Below are positions 1 through 9,407 of a stretch of 64,000 nt of DNA, piece after piece. Within the stretch, counting starts at the first letter, position 1; the number at the start of each line of letters is the position of its first letter. Source of the DNA: Maritalea mobilis (GTDB lineage: Bacteria > Pseudomonadota > Alphaproteobacteria > Rhodobacterales > Rhodobacteraceae); assembly GCF_019800885.1 (NCBI RefSeq), contig NZ_JAHVKE010000002.1, positions 310,001-374,000 on the forward strand. The letters are read 5' to 3'. Made by a program: the position numbers and the translations under genes. The notes beneath the pieces were generated by a model. That model saw nothing but the letters and a program-made list of their open reading frames with translations. It was not told the DNA's origin and made no database searches.

Positions 1-35
1 TAGTAAGCAAGACTGGCGTCATCCGCTCGGGCGGT

Positions 36-1106
36 TCAGCCTGGCGTTGCTGCTGCACCCATGTCTTCGATGATTATTCGCGCCACGCGCTCTGCAGAGG
101 CCAGCGCCCCTTCCATCAGACCTCCCATTTCCGGGGCGGTTTCGGTCGCGGCGAAGTGGAGGCGACCATCTGCAACCCCGACAAGCGATGGTAGCAGTCC
201 GTAGTCCGGGTGCCCTTGAGGGGGCGTATGATCCGCGGGTGTCGCGGTCCACGGCTCACAGGCCCAGTCCTGCAATCTCACTTGCTTCGGCTGCGCGGCG
301 TCGGGCCCGAAGAACCGCGCGAGTTGTTGCAGGGCCATTTCCTTGATCTTGGCGGCATGTTCCTTGCGAGCGGTGGCGGGCACACCGACGAACCCGAACA
401 GCGCGGCAGGGCTGCCCTCGACGCCGCTGGCATCGTGGATCTCGGCAAGTGGCCCGTTTCGGCTCATCGCGTCGCCTGAAAGGCCCTTGTCGCGCCAGAA
501 CGGGTGATCGTAGGTCGCGACAAACTTGGCATGGCCGGCCATCCAGGTCGGGATCGTGGCCAGCGCCACTTGGGCTGCCTCGGGAAGCGGCGGGTCATAT
601 CGCAGCCCGGCGGCGAGGCGAGGTGGGATAGCCAGCGCCACGTGGCGAGCCGAACAGTGGCGCCCTTCTGACAGCTGGACCATGCCATTCCCAATCATCT
701 CGGCGGCGCAGGACAGGTGCAGTCGGTCTTTTGGCAGGGTTGCGACCAACCCCTCGATAAGGCCGATCATCCCGCCATCGACACGAAACGAGCCCTCCAT
801 CGACGCGAACCCGACACCGCGATGCACCTTGCCCGTGGTGTCCTCGAACAGGATCTCGCCGGCGGCATGCTGAGGAAAGGCCTGAAGGCCCAGTTCGGCG
901 ATCAGTTGGGCGATGCGAGGTTGACCGGGCCAGAACCAGGATGGTCCGAGGTCGACACGACCGCTTGGCCCTTCAAGAGCCGCGATACGACCACCGAAGT
1001 GCGGCCGTGCCTCGAACAGCTGGAATGAGAGCCCGGCCTTCACCATGCGGGAAGCGAGCGCCAGGCCTGCAAGGCCGCCGCCTATGATGACGACATCCGT
1101 GGACAT
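36..1106 (-). CDS. FAD-dependent flavin amine oxidase family protein
   Basis: A 356-residue flavoprotein with an N-terminal Rossmann FAD motif (VVIIGGGLAGLALASRM, then FEARPHFGGR, the amine-oxidase GGR signature) and a C-terminal FAD-contact segment (ATETAPEMGGLMEGALASAERVA). It probably oxidises a primary or secondary amine to the aldehyde with release of peroxide; the substrate cannot be read. It is the last minus-strand gene after ggt, 130 bases downstream, and may belong to the same uptake and degradation unit. An in-frame GTG at 1124 adds six residues; the ATG at 1106 starts directly at the FAD motif and is preferred. It is shorter than classical monoamine oxidases, as in the bacterial subfamily. 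Confidence 0.8.
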   Translation of the reverse strand: MSTDVVIIGGGLAGLALASRMVKAGLSFQLFEARPHFGGRIAALEGPSGRVDLGPSWFWPGQPRIAQLIAELGLQAFPQHAAGEILFEDTTGKVHRGVGFASMEGSFRVDGGMIGLIEGLVATLPKDRLHLSCAAEMIGNGMVQLSEGRHCSARHVALAIPPRLAAGLRYDPPLPEAAQVALATIPTWMAGHAKFVATYDHPFWRDKGLSGDAMSRNGPLAEIHDASGVEGSPAALFGFVGVPATARKEHAAKIKEMALQQLARFFGPDAAQPKQVRLQDWACEPWTATPADHTPPQGHPDYGLLPSLVGVADGRLHFAATETAPEMGGLMEGALASAERVARIIIEDMGAAATPG

Positions 1107-1236
1107 ATCGGTTCTGTAACCCACTCCGGTTCCCGTCGCGCAAGGAGAAGCTGGCGGATGGCACGCGCCGCTTTGGACCGCAAGAGCACGATCACCCGGA
1201 AGAAATCCGGTTCCCGCGAACGGCAGAGACGAAACG

Positions 1237-2832
1237 TCAGAAACCCTGCGCGGCGCCGTCCTTTCTCGGGTCCGACCCGGCGGCGTAGCCTCCGCCCTCC
1301 AGCCGCTCGATCAACTGGGCTCCGCCAAAGCCGAAGGCGCTGTCGGGCGCTTCGACCGAGATCTCGTGGCCGAGCTGTTCAAGTTCCTCACGGGTCGCAC
1401 GCGGCAGCGCCTCTTCGCAGGCCACCTCGCGTCCACTGACAAAGCGCCAGCGCGGTGCATCGACGGCGGTTTGCACGTCTTGATCCCAAAGCTGGGTGCG
1501 AAGCACCATCTGCACATGACCCTGCGCCTGCATCGGGCCACCCATCACGCCGAAGCTCATCTTGGGGGCGCCGTTCTGCATCAGGAAGCCGGGTATGATG
1601 GTATGGAACGGCCGCTTGCCCGGCGCGACCTCGTTGGGATGTCCCGGGATAAGGGAGAAGCCGGCGCCCCGGTTCTGAAGGCTTATCCCCGTGTCCGGAA
1701 CAACGACGCCCGAGCCGAAACCGGAATAGTTCGACTGGATGAAGGACACCATCATTCCCGACGCGTCTGCCGTCGTCAGGTAGACCGTTCCGCCATGACG
1801 AGGCGCCCCGGGCCCGTAATCCTGCGCCCGGTCAATGTCGATCAGTTTGGCGCGCTCCGCGAGGTAGCCGGTGTCGATCAGGTCTTCGGGCGTGCAGGTG
1901 GTCATGTAACGGCGGTCGGCGACGTAGGCGTGGAGGTCCGCAAATGCCAGCTTGATCGCTTCGATCTGCAGATGCAGCGCGCGCGGGTCATCGACGTCGA
2001 GATCGCGCAGGCCGGTGTGCCGCAACATGCCCAGCGCCATCAATGCGGCGATCCCTTGGCCATTTGGCGGGATCTCGTGGAGCGTATTCGCATCGAAATC
2101 GGTCGAGATCGTGCCACACCACTCGGGCTGGTAGGCTGCGAGATCGGCCTCGGACAGCGCTGCACCGTGTTCGCGTGCGAAGCCCGCGATCTTTTCCGCG
2201 AGCGGGCCTTCATAGAAAGACCGGCCCTTTGTGTCGGCGATCATCCTCAGGCTTTGGGCTTGATCCGGATGGCGAAAGCGCTCGCCCGCGACCGGCGCCC
2301 GTCCACCCGGCATGAAGGACTGCGCGAAGCCCGGTTGGTCCGAAAGGATTTCGGCGCCTCGCGCCCAAAGCGCGCCGATCACCGGCGAGACAAGAAACCC
2401 GTCCTCGGCGTAACTGATTGCGGGGGCCAATACAGTTGCAAGATCAAGCTTGCCGAAACGATCACTCAGCGCGGCCCAGGCGGCGACGGCACCGGGAACG
2501 GTGACGCTTTCCCAACCGCGGAAAGGCATGGAGTCCTGTCCTTTGAAGCGCTCGGGCGTCCAGCCTGCAGGCGCTCCGCCCGAGGCGTTCAGGCCGTGCA
2601 ACTCCTTGCCGTCCCAAAGGATGCAAAAGGCATCCGAGCCCAGCCCGTTGCCGGTCGGCTCGACCACCGTAAGGGTCGCGGCAGCGGCAAGAGCTGCGTC
2701 CACCGCGTTGCCCCCACGGGCCAGCATCGACAGGCCTGCCTGTGCGGCCAGCGGATGCGAGGTGGACACGAGGTTGTCCGCAAGGACAGGCGAGCGCCGA
2801 GACGCATAAAGAGCATCGTGACGAAATGGCAT
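1237..2832 (-). CDS. ggt: gamma-glutamyltransferase (GGT, Ntn-hydrolase)
   Basis: A 531-residue GGT-family protein, normally self-cleaved into two subunits. Seen: the N-terminal GGNAVDAALAAAATL and the cleavage region HGGTVYLTTADASG, whose Thr would be the new N-terminal nucleophile, then the substrate loop NYSGFGSGVVVPDTG and a GVMGGPMQAQGH segment. It hydrolyses or transfers gamma-glutamyl groups (glutathione, gamma-glutamyl amines). No secretion signal is obvious, so it may act in the cytoplasm on imported substrate. Its ATG overlaps the tctA stop by one base (TGATG), which argues for translational coupling with the transporter and decides the start. A longer in-frame ATG at 2895 lies inside tctA and is less likely. 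Confidence 0.9.
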   Translation of the reverse strand: MPFRHDALYASRRSPVLADNLVSTSHPLAAQAGLSMLARGGNAVDAALAAAATLTVVEPTGNGLGSDAFCILWDGKELHGLNASGGAPAGWTPERFKGQDSMPFRGWESVTVPGAVAAWAALSDRFGKLDLATVLAPAISYAEDGFLVSPVIGALWARGAEILSDQPGFAQSFMPGGRAPVAGERFRHPDQAQSLRMIADTKGRSFYEGPLAEKIAGFAREHGAALSEADLAAYQPEWCGTISTDFDANTLHEIPPNGQGIAALMALGMLRHTGLRDLDVDDPRALHLQIEAIKLAFADLHAYVADRRYMTTCTPEDLIDTGYLAERAKLIDIDRAQDYGPGAPRHGGTVYLTTADASGMMVSFIQSNYSGFGSGVVVPDTGISLQNRGAGFSLIPGHPNEVAPGKRPFHTIIPGFLMQNGAPKMSFGVMGGPMQAQGHVQMVLRTQLWDQDVQTAVDAPRWRFVSGREVACEEALPRATREELEQLGHEISVEAPDSAFGFGGAQLIERLEGGGYAAGSDPRKDGAAQGF

Positions 2833-4343
2833 CAGATGGGATCCTTCCCGGTTCTTGCTTCGTTTCTGGATTTCAGGATGCCCCGAATGGCCCAAGCCAC
2901 CGAAAGGACCGCCGCGATCAGGAAGACCAGGCTGACGGGGCGCGTCACAAACAGGGTCCAGTCGGGTTCTGTCATGAGCGCGCGGCGCAGGTTGGTCTCG
3001 GCGATCGGCCCGAGGATGACGCCCAGGACCAGCGGGGCCAGCGGATACTCAAGCGCCTTGAGTGCATACCCCAAGAGGCCCACCGCAGCCAGCAGGTAGA
3101 GATCCGTCACGCGGTTGTTGAGCGCGAAAGAGCCCACGACGCAGCACACGAGCACCACCGGTACCACGACCCATTTTGGCACCTCCGCCACCCGAAGAAA
3201 GGCGCGCATCGACAGCACACAGACCACCAGCATCATCAGGCTGGACACGGCCATGGCGAGGAACATGCCATAGACAAGGTCGGCATTGTCCATGATCAGC
3301 CGCGGCCCAACCGAAATGCCATGCACCATGAGCGAAGCCATGAGGATCGCGTCAACGGCAGACCCTGGAATGCCAAGCGAAATCAGGGGAATGAGGCCGC
3401 CACCTGCCGTGGCCGAGTTGCCGGCCTCGGAGGCGACAACACCGTCCGGTGTTCCCTTGCCGAACTCCTCCGGCGTCTTGGAGGCCCGCTTGGCCTGGTC
3501 ATAGGCGACGAGATTGGCGATCGACCCACCCGCGCCCGGCAGCGCACCGATGGCCACCCCCACGATAGACGACCGCACCAGGTTGACCGGGCGCATCAGA
3601 ACCTCGCGCATCACGGCCCATGTCTTGAACTCGATCTCGCCATCGACGAGGCGTTCGCCGCGTTTGATGGCCTCGGCGTCCTCGACCTCGGAAGCCAATT
3701 GGGAGATCGCGAAAATCCCGATCAGAACGACGAGGAAGGGCAGCCCGGCGGCCAGAAGTTCCCACCCCATGTCGAAGCGCGGCCGCCCCATGATCGGATC
3801 GGCGCCCACTGTCGAAATCGCAAGGCCAATGAGGGCCGCGATCAGCCCGCGTTGCAGAGAGTTTCCAACAAGGCTCGCCACGATGGTCAGGGCAAAAACG
3901 ATCAGAGAGAAATACTCCCACGGGCCCAGTCGCACGGCGAATATTGCAAGCGGTGGCGCCGCGATGATCAGCACGATGGTCGAGATGATCGTGCCGAAGA
4001 ACGAGGCCCAGACCCCCAGCGACAAGGCGCGGCCAGGCTCGCCCTTGCGCGCCATCGGGAAGGCGTCGAACGTCGTGGCGACGGAGGACGGTGTGCCCGG
4101 AATGCCAAGCAGCGCCGCGGAAATCAGACCGCCGGTGTATCCGCCAACATAGACCGACAGCATCACCGAGATGCCCTGCAAAGGGTCCATGGTGAAGGTC
4201 AACGGAAGCGTCAGCACGATCGCCATGGTCACGGTGAAACCGGGGATTGCGGCGGCGATGATCCCCGCAATTGCACCCGCCAGCATCATGGCCAGCGTCG
4301 TCAGCGACAGAACCTCGGAGGCCCCAAGCAAAAACGCGTCCAT
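2832..4343 (-). CDS. tctA: tripartite tricarboxylate transporter large permease, TctA family
   Basis: 503 residues with about 12 hydrophobic segments and the family hallmark around residues 66-100 (YVGGYTGGLISAALLGIPGT, followed by FDAFPMARKG). It is the large membrane subunit of a TctABC secondary transporter, which works with a periplasmic binding protein. Three residues' worth of sequence separates it from tctB, and it overlaps ggt by one base, so one transcript from tctC through ggt is likely. Substrates of TctABC systems vary widely (citrate, other carboxylates, phthalates); the linked ggt hints at a gamma-glutamyl or related compound, which is inference. Confidence 0.93.
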   Translation of the reverse strand: MDAFLLGASEVLSLTTLAMMLAGAIAGIIAAAIPGFTVTMAIVLTLPLTFTMDPLQGISVMLSVYVGGYTGGLISAALLGIPGTPSSVATTFDAFPMARKGEPGRALSLGVWASFFGTIISTIVLIIAAPPLAIFAVRLGPWEYFSLIVFALTIVASLVGNSLQRGLIAALIGLAISTVGADPIMGRPRFDMGWELLAAGLPFLVVLIGIFAISQLASEVEDAEAIKRGERLVDGEIEFKTWAVMREVLMRPVNLVRSSIVGVAIGALPGAGGSIANLVAYDQAKRASKTPEEFGKGTPDGVVASEAGNSATAGGGLIPLISLGIPGSAVDAILMASLMVHGISVGPRLIMDNADLVYGMFLAMAVSSLMMLVVCVLSMRAFLRVAEVPKWVVVPVVLVCCVVGSFALNNRVTDLYLLAAVGLLGYALKALEYPLAPLVLGVILGPIAETNLRRALMTEPDWTLFVTRPVSLVFLIAAVLSVAWAIRGILKSRNEARTGKDPI

Positions 4344-4346
4344 GCC

Positions 4347-4856
4347 TTAGCGCCCCCTCGGCAGGAAAACGTTGAAAACCTCGGCAAAGAGCCAGTTCAG
4401 GCCGAAGGAAAACACCAGCGACAAGATGAGTGCTGTAGCGATTGCCATGCGGGTCTTGGGCGCAAGCGTGATCTGAAGAACAAGCAGGAACAGCAGGGTC
4501 GCAACCGGGTAGCCGATGACCGGCATGGATGTGACGTAGACCGCGAGGCAAACGAAAAGGAACACGACAAGCCGCTTTTCACGAACCCATTGCGCGGTGG
4601 CAGAGGCGAAAGCAGCGTAGGCCCCGACCGGTATTTTGCGCAGTGACGCGATGATGGATGCAACGAGCAAAAGGCTGAGGCAGCCGTGAACCAGCATTGG
4701 GAAGGCACCCGCGCCAAGGACTTCAAAGCGCGAGGTCGGCATCGCGCGTGCCTCGAGGAACAGACCCGCCGAAACGGCCAGCAAGGCGACGTAGGACAGG
4801 AGCCGGGCGATCTCGCCCGCCTCCTGCGACGGTGTCCTGGGGACGTCCTGGCTCAA
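4347..4856 (-). CDS. tctB: tripartite tricarboxylate transporter small permease, TctB family
   Basis: 169 residues with four hydrophobic helices, the usual size and shape of TctB, the small and poorly conserved membrane subunit partnering TctA. It starts with TTG, and that TTG shares bases with the TGA stop of tctC (TTGA-type overlap at 4853-4856), suggesting reinitiation. No strong Shine-Dalgarno is needed in that arrangement. The C-terminus lies three bases before the tctA start. Assignment rests mainly on context and topology because TctB sequences diverge strongly. Confidence 0.88.
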   Translation of the reverse strand: MSQDVPRTPSQEAGEIARLLSYVALLAVSAGLFLEARAMPTSRFEVLGAGAFPMLVHGCLSLLLVASIIASLRKIPVGAYAAFASATAQWVREKRLVVFLFVCLAVYVTSMPVIGYPVATLLFLLVLQITLAPKTRMAIATALILSLVFSFGLNWLFAEVFNVFLPRGR

Positions 4857-5803
4857 GGCGCGATCACTTCTGCAAGGCGATCGACCGTGGCCGCCAGGTT
4901 GGCGAGATAGGCCGAGTAGGCTTCGCGACCGCGGAAGGCCACGTCGGCCCCGGCGTTGTTGATCTGCTCGATGAATGCCTCGTCCTGCGACAGTTCCATC
5001 AGCGCGGCCTCAAGCGTGGCCTGCGCCTCTTCGGGGGAACCGGCCGGCATCACAATGCCGCGGGTGATCGACAGGTCGAGATCGGTGCCCAGTTCCATGA
5101 ATGTCGGAACGTCCGGCGTCTGTTCCATCCGCTCGGTCGCGCCGGTGGCGAGGAACACCAGGTCGCCGTTCTCGGCAAACTGGAGCGAAGACGCGACATC
5201 GCCGATGGCGAGATCAAGGTTGCCGCCGACAAGTGCGCGGATACGCTCGCCTGTGCCCTCGTAACCGACGTAGCGCCATTCGATGTCAAAGGCCTCGGCG
5301 ATCATGGCCGCGTGCAGGTGCGGAACGCCGCCCAGCGTTACCCCGATGGTCAACTCACCCGGGTTGGCCTGAGCGTATTCCACCAGCCCTTCCATCGTGT
5401 CGAAGGGCTGATCCGCAGCCGCAACGAGGTACTGGGGCGACGCCGTCAGCAGGGCGATGTGGTCGAAATCGTCCCAGGCAAGATCGGTCAGGCCGGTCGC
5501 GGTCGCGGCCAGAAGTCCTTCGTGCACCTGGCTGATCGTGTAGCCGTCCGCATCGCGGCGCGATGCCTCGGTCAGGCCGACAGTGCCGCCGACGCCGGGC
5601 ATGTTGATCACCGGCATTTCAACGCCGAGATACGGTGTCACGTTGTTGGCGACGATCCGCATCAGCGTGTCGCTGCCGCCGCCAGGCGACCATGGCACGA
5701 TGAATTCCACCGGCTGGCTCGGATATTCCTGTGCCATGACAGGGGCCGTCAGACTTGCAACGGCAAGTCCCGCGGCTGCGACACTGCGCGAAAAAATGGT
5801 CAT
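4853..5803 (-). CDS. tctC: tripartite tricarboxylate transporter substrate-binding protein, TctC family (Bug protein)
   Basis: 316 residues with a clear Sec signal peptide (SVAAAGLAVASLTAPVMAQ) and then the Bug-family opening YPSQPVEFIVPWSPGGGSDT. It captures substrate in the periplasm and delivers it to TctA/TctB. The start is set by AAAGGAG seven bases before ATG 5803; an upstream in-frame ATG at 5878 would bury the signal peptide. It is the first gene of the tctC-tctB-tctA-ggt unit and is divergent from the LysR regulator, whose product probably controls it. Confidence 0.93.
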   Translation of the reverse strand: MTIFSRSVAAAGLAVASLTAPVMAQEYPSQPVEFIVPWSPGGGSDTLMRIVANNVTPYLGVEMPVINMPGVGGTVGLTEASRRDADGYTISQVHEGLLAATATGLTDLAWDDFDHIALLTASPQYLVAAADQPFDTMEGLVEYAQANPGELTIGVTLGGVPHLHAAMIAEAFDIEWRYVGYEGTGERIRALVGGNLDLAIGDVASSLQFAENGDLVFLATGATERMEQTPDVPTFMELGTDLDLSITRGIVMPAGSPEEAQATLEAALMELSQDEAFIEQINNAGADVAFRGREAYSAYLANLAATVDRLAEVIAP

Positions 5804-5878
5804 GTTGGTCTCCTTTGGCTTGGCGTCATTTCCTGGGCAGGTGCCCAAGACTCGGGCTCGCACCATCGGTAACTGCAC

Positions 5879-5932
5879 AAGAAGTTCTTCAGGAAACGAT
5901 TTCTTTTTGCATTTTTATGAAGCATATCTTCA
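5879..5932. promoter_or_regulatory. divergent tctC/lysR control region with two small palindromes
   Basis: The 138 bases between the divergent tctC and LysR starts are AT-rich next to their surroundings. They hold two inverted repeats: AAGAAGTTCTT at 5879-5889 and TGAAGCATATCTTCA at 5918-5932. LysR-type regulators usually bind such T-Nx-A palindromes in the shared intergenic region. No start site can be fixed from sequence alone. Confidence 0.35.
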
Positions 5933-5941
5933 GTATTGGGT

Positions 5942-6856
5942 ATGGATGTTCGCCAACTTCAAACCCTTGTCGCCGTCGCAGACACCGGGAGCTTCTCGGC
6001 TGCCGCCGCTGTGGTCAATCTGACTCCATCGGCTGTAGGTCAGCAAATTCAAGCACTTGAGGGGGAGTTCGGTGTTCAGATTTTCGACCGGAAGAAGCGT
6101 CCCCGACAACTGAACGCCAAAGGCGAGGAACTGGTGCGTGCAGCCCGCCAGGTGGTGCAGACAATCACCGAGGCCCGCCTGGCGATTTCCGGTGGTCGCA
6201 CCGCGGGCATGCTTAATTTTGGGGCGATCCGCACGGTTTCGATGCATCTTGTGCCCCAGGCCTTCGCCGAGATGCGGGACGTCTATCGCGATTTGTCCTT
6301 CGAACTCACGGTCGGCATGTCCGAGCGGCTCATGTCGGACGTCGCGGCCGGACGCTTGGACGCGGCGCTGGTGGCTGAGAATGTCGGTGTTCCTGCCAGC
6401 CTGTCCTGGAGCCCGGTCCTGACCGAGCCGCTTGTCCTGATCGCGCCACCGGACGAGGCGTGGCGGAGCGACCTGTCGTTGCTCACCGACCTCCCATTCG
6501 TGCGCTACGTGACCGAGGTGCCGTTGTCGCGCCAGATTGATACGGAACTTGCGGCGCTACCGGTGTCGCCCAGGGAAATCGTGGCAACCAACACGATGCC
6601 GTCCGTGATCGGCTTCGTTCAGGCGGGGTTGGGGGTGGCGATCGTCCCGAAGATCGCACTTCTGACCGCAGGCGCCGATACGCTGCACACGCGCCCCTTC
6701 TGCGATGGCGCCATCACGCGGCGCGTCGGACTGGTCCAGCGCCAGGTATCGTCCCGTTCGGAGGTTCTTGCGCGCCTGCGGCAGGCGTTTTGCAACGTGG
6801 CGCATCTGAACGGGCTGGGGCCCGAGGCAACGCCCGTGGTCGATGCCATGGGGTGA
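5942..6856 (+). CDS. LysR-family transcriptional regulator
   Basis: 304 residues. The N-terminal winged helix-turn-helix (MDVRQLQTLVAVADTGSFSA, then LTPSAVGQQIQALE) is followed by a LysR substrate-binding domain from about residue 90. It is divergent from the tct-ggt operon and is the obvious candidate regulator, responding to a substrate or degradation product of that system. The ATG at 5942 is preferred over an in-frame TTG at 5936, two codons upstream. The effector is unknown. Confidence 0.92.
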   Translation: MDVRQLQTLVAVADTGSFSAAAAVVNLTPSAVGQQIQALEGEFGVQIFDRKKRPRQLNAKGEELVRAARQVVQTITEARLAISGGRTAGMLNFGAIRTVSMHLVPQAFAEMRDVYRDLSFELTVGMSERLMSDVAAGRLDAALVAENVGVPASLSWSPVLTEPLVLIAPPDEAWRSDLSLLTDLPFVRYVTEVPLSRQIDTELAALPVSPREIVATNTMPSVIGFVQAGLGVAIVPKIALLTAGADTLHTRPFCDGAITRRVGLVQRQVSSRSEVLARLRQAFCNVAHLNGLGPEATPVVDAMG

Positions 6857-7046
6857 GGGTGCGAGCCGTCATTCGACGCGGCCCGGACGCTTGGCTGGAA
6901 TCGCAGAGGTCTCCGGCCGTCACCATCTTGGAAAAGCAGCTGGTGCATTGGAGTACTGAAAGAGGTGACGCAGCCATGACGAAATGGCCTGAGGATCAGG
7001 GAACCGAAGACCCCCAATGTGCAGCGTCGTCATTTCTTTTGAAATC

Positions 7047-7123
7047 TGGTCGGAGTGAGAGGATTCGAACCTCCGACCCCTGCCTCCCGAAGACAGTGCT
7101 CTACCAGGCTGAGCTACACTCCG
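7047..7123 (-). tRNA. tRNA-Pro (anticodon CGG)
   Basis: Read on the minus strand, the 77-base gene folds into a complete cloverleaf: acceptor CGGAGTG paired with CACTCCG, discriminator A and encoded CCA. The D arm has GCTCAGCCTGGTAGAGC, the anticodon stem CTGTC/GGCAG has loop TTCGGGA (anticodon CGG), and the T arm is GGAGGTTCGAATCCTC. It decodes CCG, an abundant codon in this GC-rich genome. It lies between the LysR gene and a DMT transporter gene. Confidence 0.97.
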
Positions 7124-7178
7124 ACCGTGCCGCGCGGGATAGCGCCGTGCGCAGGCCTTTGCAAGGGGGTTCGCACGA

Positions 7179-8150
7179 CTAGGCGTCGCGGTCGTCGTCG
7201 CGCCGCTTATCCCGCAGAAACGGTGAAATTCGGGGCGCGCCGGGGATGCCCGGCCGCTGGCGTGTGCGCAGAACCGGCGTGGAGGAAGACGCGCCGCGCC
7301 GTTCCTCGCGCAAGACGATGTAGAGTCCGGATGCGATGATGATCAAAACCCCGATCAGCGTGGCCCGATCTAGCGCCTCGTCGAACAAGAGCACCCCGTA
7401 CAGCGTGGCCCAGAGAATCTGCGAATATTGCATCGGCGCGACCATGATCGCCGGTGCGTGGCGGTAGGCGAAAATCAGGCAACTGGACCCGATCAGGGCA
7501 AAGGCCGCGATCACGGCAAGCCCGGCCACGTCCTGCCCTGCCATGGGCTGATAGACGAAGGGCAGGGCCGCCCCCATCAGGATGAAGTTCGCCATCATCG
7601 GGTAGAGGATCAGAACGACGGGCCGTTCATCGCGCCCGATCTTCCTCACGACGATCGAGGCGAAGGCACCCGTGCATGCCGCCAGCAGGGCCGCGCCATG
7701 CCCGGCGGTCAATTCGGTTTGACCCGGTTGCAGAACCACGATGACCCCGGCAAGCCCAACGGCCACGGCTAGACCACGGCGAATGCCGACGCGTTCCCCC
7801 AGCAGCGGAATCGCCATCACCGTGATCAGCAGGGGCGAGGCGAAGAGAATGGCGTAGACCTGCGCAAGCGGCAGCACCGAAAAGGCGTAGAAGGCGCAGG
7901 CACCGGTGACGACTGCTGCCAAGGTGCGCGCTGCGGCCCAGACGGGATGCCTGGGGATCAGGTTCGCCTCGGCCCGGTCCCTGAGAAGCATGATCGTGAC
8001 CAGCGGGAACCCGAACAGCACGCTGAAGAACACGATCTGAAAGGGCGAGTACGACCCGCCAAGATATTTGACGACCACGTCATGGGTCGAGAAAACCCCG
8101 AAGGCGACCAGCGCCAGCAGAACGCCTTTGAGATGACTGTTGTCGGACAT
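7179..8150 (-). CDS. DMT superfamily transporter (EamA domains)
   Basis: 323 residues with about ten hydrophobic helices arranged as two EamA repeats, the usual drug/metabolite transporter layout. It begins with a short cytoplasmic stretch and helix 1 (GVLLALVAFGVFSTHDVVVKYL). The tail after helix 10 is basic and polar (EERRGASSSTPVLRTRQRPG). Such proteins generally export small metabolites or amino acids; the substrate cannot be inferred here. It lies 57 bases downstream of leuB on the same strand, so co-transcription is possible. Confidence 0.87.
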   Translation of the reverse strand: MSDNSHLKGVLLALVAFGVFSTHDVVVKYLGGSYSPFQIVFFSVLFGFPLVTIMLLRDRAEANLIPRHPVWAAARTLAAVVTGACAFYAFSVLPLAQVYAILFASPLLITVMAIPLLGERVGIRRGLAVAVGLAGVIVVLQPGQTELTAGHGAALLAACTGAFASIVVRKIGRDERPVVLILYPMMANFILMGAALPFVYQPMAGQDVAGLAVIAAFALIGSSCLIFAYRHAPAIMVAPMQYSQILWATLYGVLLFDEALDRATLIGVLIIIASGLYIVLREERRGASSSTPVLRTRQRPGIPGAPRISPFLRDKRRDDDRDA

Positions 8151-8207
8151 CGTGGCCCGAGCCTTTCGCAGGTGGGCAGGCGCGTAAACCCCCGCCCGCC
8201 GGAAACA

Positions 8208-9308
8208 TCAGCTTGCGGCCAGTTTCGCGACGATGGCGTCGCCCATTTCGGCAGTGCTGACCGGGGTGGTGCCCTCTTCGCCCAAAAGATCGGCAGTGCG
8301 CAGACCATCGGCCAGAACGGCCTCGACGGCCTTCTCCACCTTGTCGGCCTCGTCGCCGAGGTCGAAAGAGTAGCGCAGCGCCATCGCAAAGCTCAGGATG
8401 CAGGCAATCGGGTTCGCCTTGCCCTGACCGGCGATGTCGGGGGCCGAGCCGTGCACCGGCTCGTACAGCGCCTTGGGCCGGCCATTGGCCATCGGCGCGC
8501 CAAGGCTGGCCGAAGGCAGCATGCCAAGGCTGCCGGTCAGCATCGCGGCAAGGTCCGAGAGGAGGTCGCCGAACAGGTTGTCGGTCACAATCACGTCGAA
8601 CTGCTTGGGCCAGCGGGTCAGCTGCATGGCGCCGGCGTCGGCGTACATGTGCGACAGCTCGACATCGGGGTATTCGGCATCGTGCACCTCCTGCACCACG
8701 TCGCGCCACAGGATGCCCGATTCCATCACGTTGGCCTTCTCCATCGAGCAGACCTTGTTGCCGCGCTTGCGCGCCAGTTCGAAGGCCGAGCGGGCCACGC
8801 GCGCGATCTCGCTTTCGGTGTAGCGCTGCGTGTTGATGCCGACGCGCTCGTTGCCTTCCTTGTGGATGCCACGCGGCTCGCCGAAATAGACGCCCGAGGT
8901 CAGCTCGCGCACGATCATGATGTCGAGCCCGGCCACGACGTCCTTCTTCAGCGACGAGAAATCCGCCAGCGCATCGAAACACTGGGCCGGGCGCAGGTTT
9001 GCGTAAAGGTCCATCTCCTTGCGCAGGCGCAGCAGGCCGCGCTCGGGCTTCACGCTGAAATCCAGCACATCGTATTTCGGTCCACCCACGGCGCCTAGCA
9101 GGACGGCGTCGACCTCCTGCGCCTTTGCCATCGTGTCGTCATGCAGCGGTGTGCCATGCGCGTCATAGGCCGCGCCTCCGACGAGGTCCTCGCTGACGTC
9201 GAACGCAATGCCCTGCGTCCCGAACCAGTCGATGATCTTGCGCACCTCGGCCATCACTTCGGGGCCGATCCCATCGCCGGGAAGGATCAGGAGAGAGCGG
9301 TTCGTCAT
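8208..9308 (-). CDS. leuB: 3-isopropylmalate dehydrogenase
   Basis: 366 residues, the normal LeuB length. It catalyses NAD-dependent oxidative decarboxylation of 3-isopropylmalate to 2-oxoisocaproate in leucine synthesis. Seen: the opening [17 protein letters not shown], the substrate loop [18 protein letters not shown], the metal and substrate motif [20 protein letters not shown], and the NAD-binding [18 protein letters not shown]. The ATG at 9308 precedes the conserved start; an upstream in-frame codon at 9380 adds an unconserved leader. It is the last leu gene on this strand, separated from leuD by two non-leu genes. Confidence 0.97.
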   Translation of the reverse strand: MTNRSLLILPGDGIGPEVMAEVRKIIDWFGTQGIAFDVSEDLVGGAAYDAHGTPLHDDTMAKAQEVDAVLLGAVGGPKYDVLDFSVKPERGLLRLRKEMDLYANLRPAQCFDALADFSSLKKDVVAGLDIMIVRELTSGVYFGEPRGIHKEGNERVGINTQRYTESEIARVARSAFELARKRGNKVCSMEKANVMESGILWRDVVQEVHDAEYPDVELSHMYADAGAMQLTRWPKQFDVIVTDNLFGDLLSDLAAMLTGSLGMLPSASLGAPMANGRPKALYEPVHGSAPDIAGQGKANPIACILSFAMALRYSFDLGDEADKVEKAVEAVLADGLRTADLLGEEGTTPVSTAEMGDAIVAKLAAS

Positions 9309-9407
9309 GGCGCGATGTTCCTTGTTCAAGAAGCGTTGCTGTCGCCTAGCCTGCCGCGTCGGAAGGGTCAAGAAACGCACGGGCCAAGGGCGTGCCGAAA
9401 CGAGAGG

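Noticed and set aside
2742-4646. 634-codon open frame opposite tctA/tctB
   Set aside because: His/Gln/Arg-rich antisense reading; the TctA motifs on the other strand are decisive.
6790-7339. Reading frames crossing the tRNA-Pro locus (peptides with SERIRTSDPCLPKTVLYQAE)
   Set aside because: These are translations across or opposite tRNA-Pro(CGG); such peptides are a known annotation artefact of tRNA genes.
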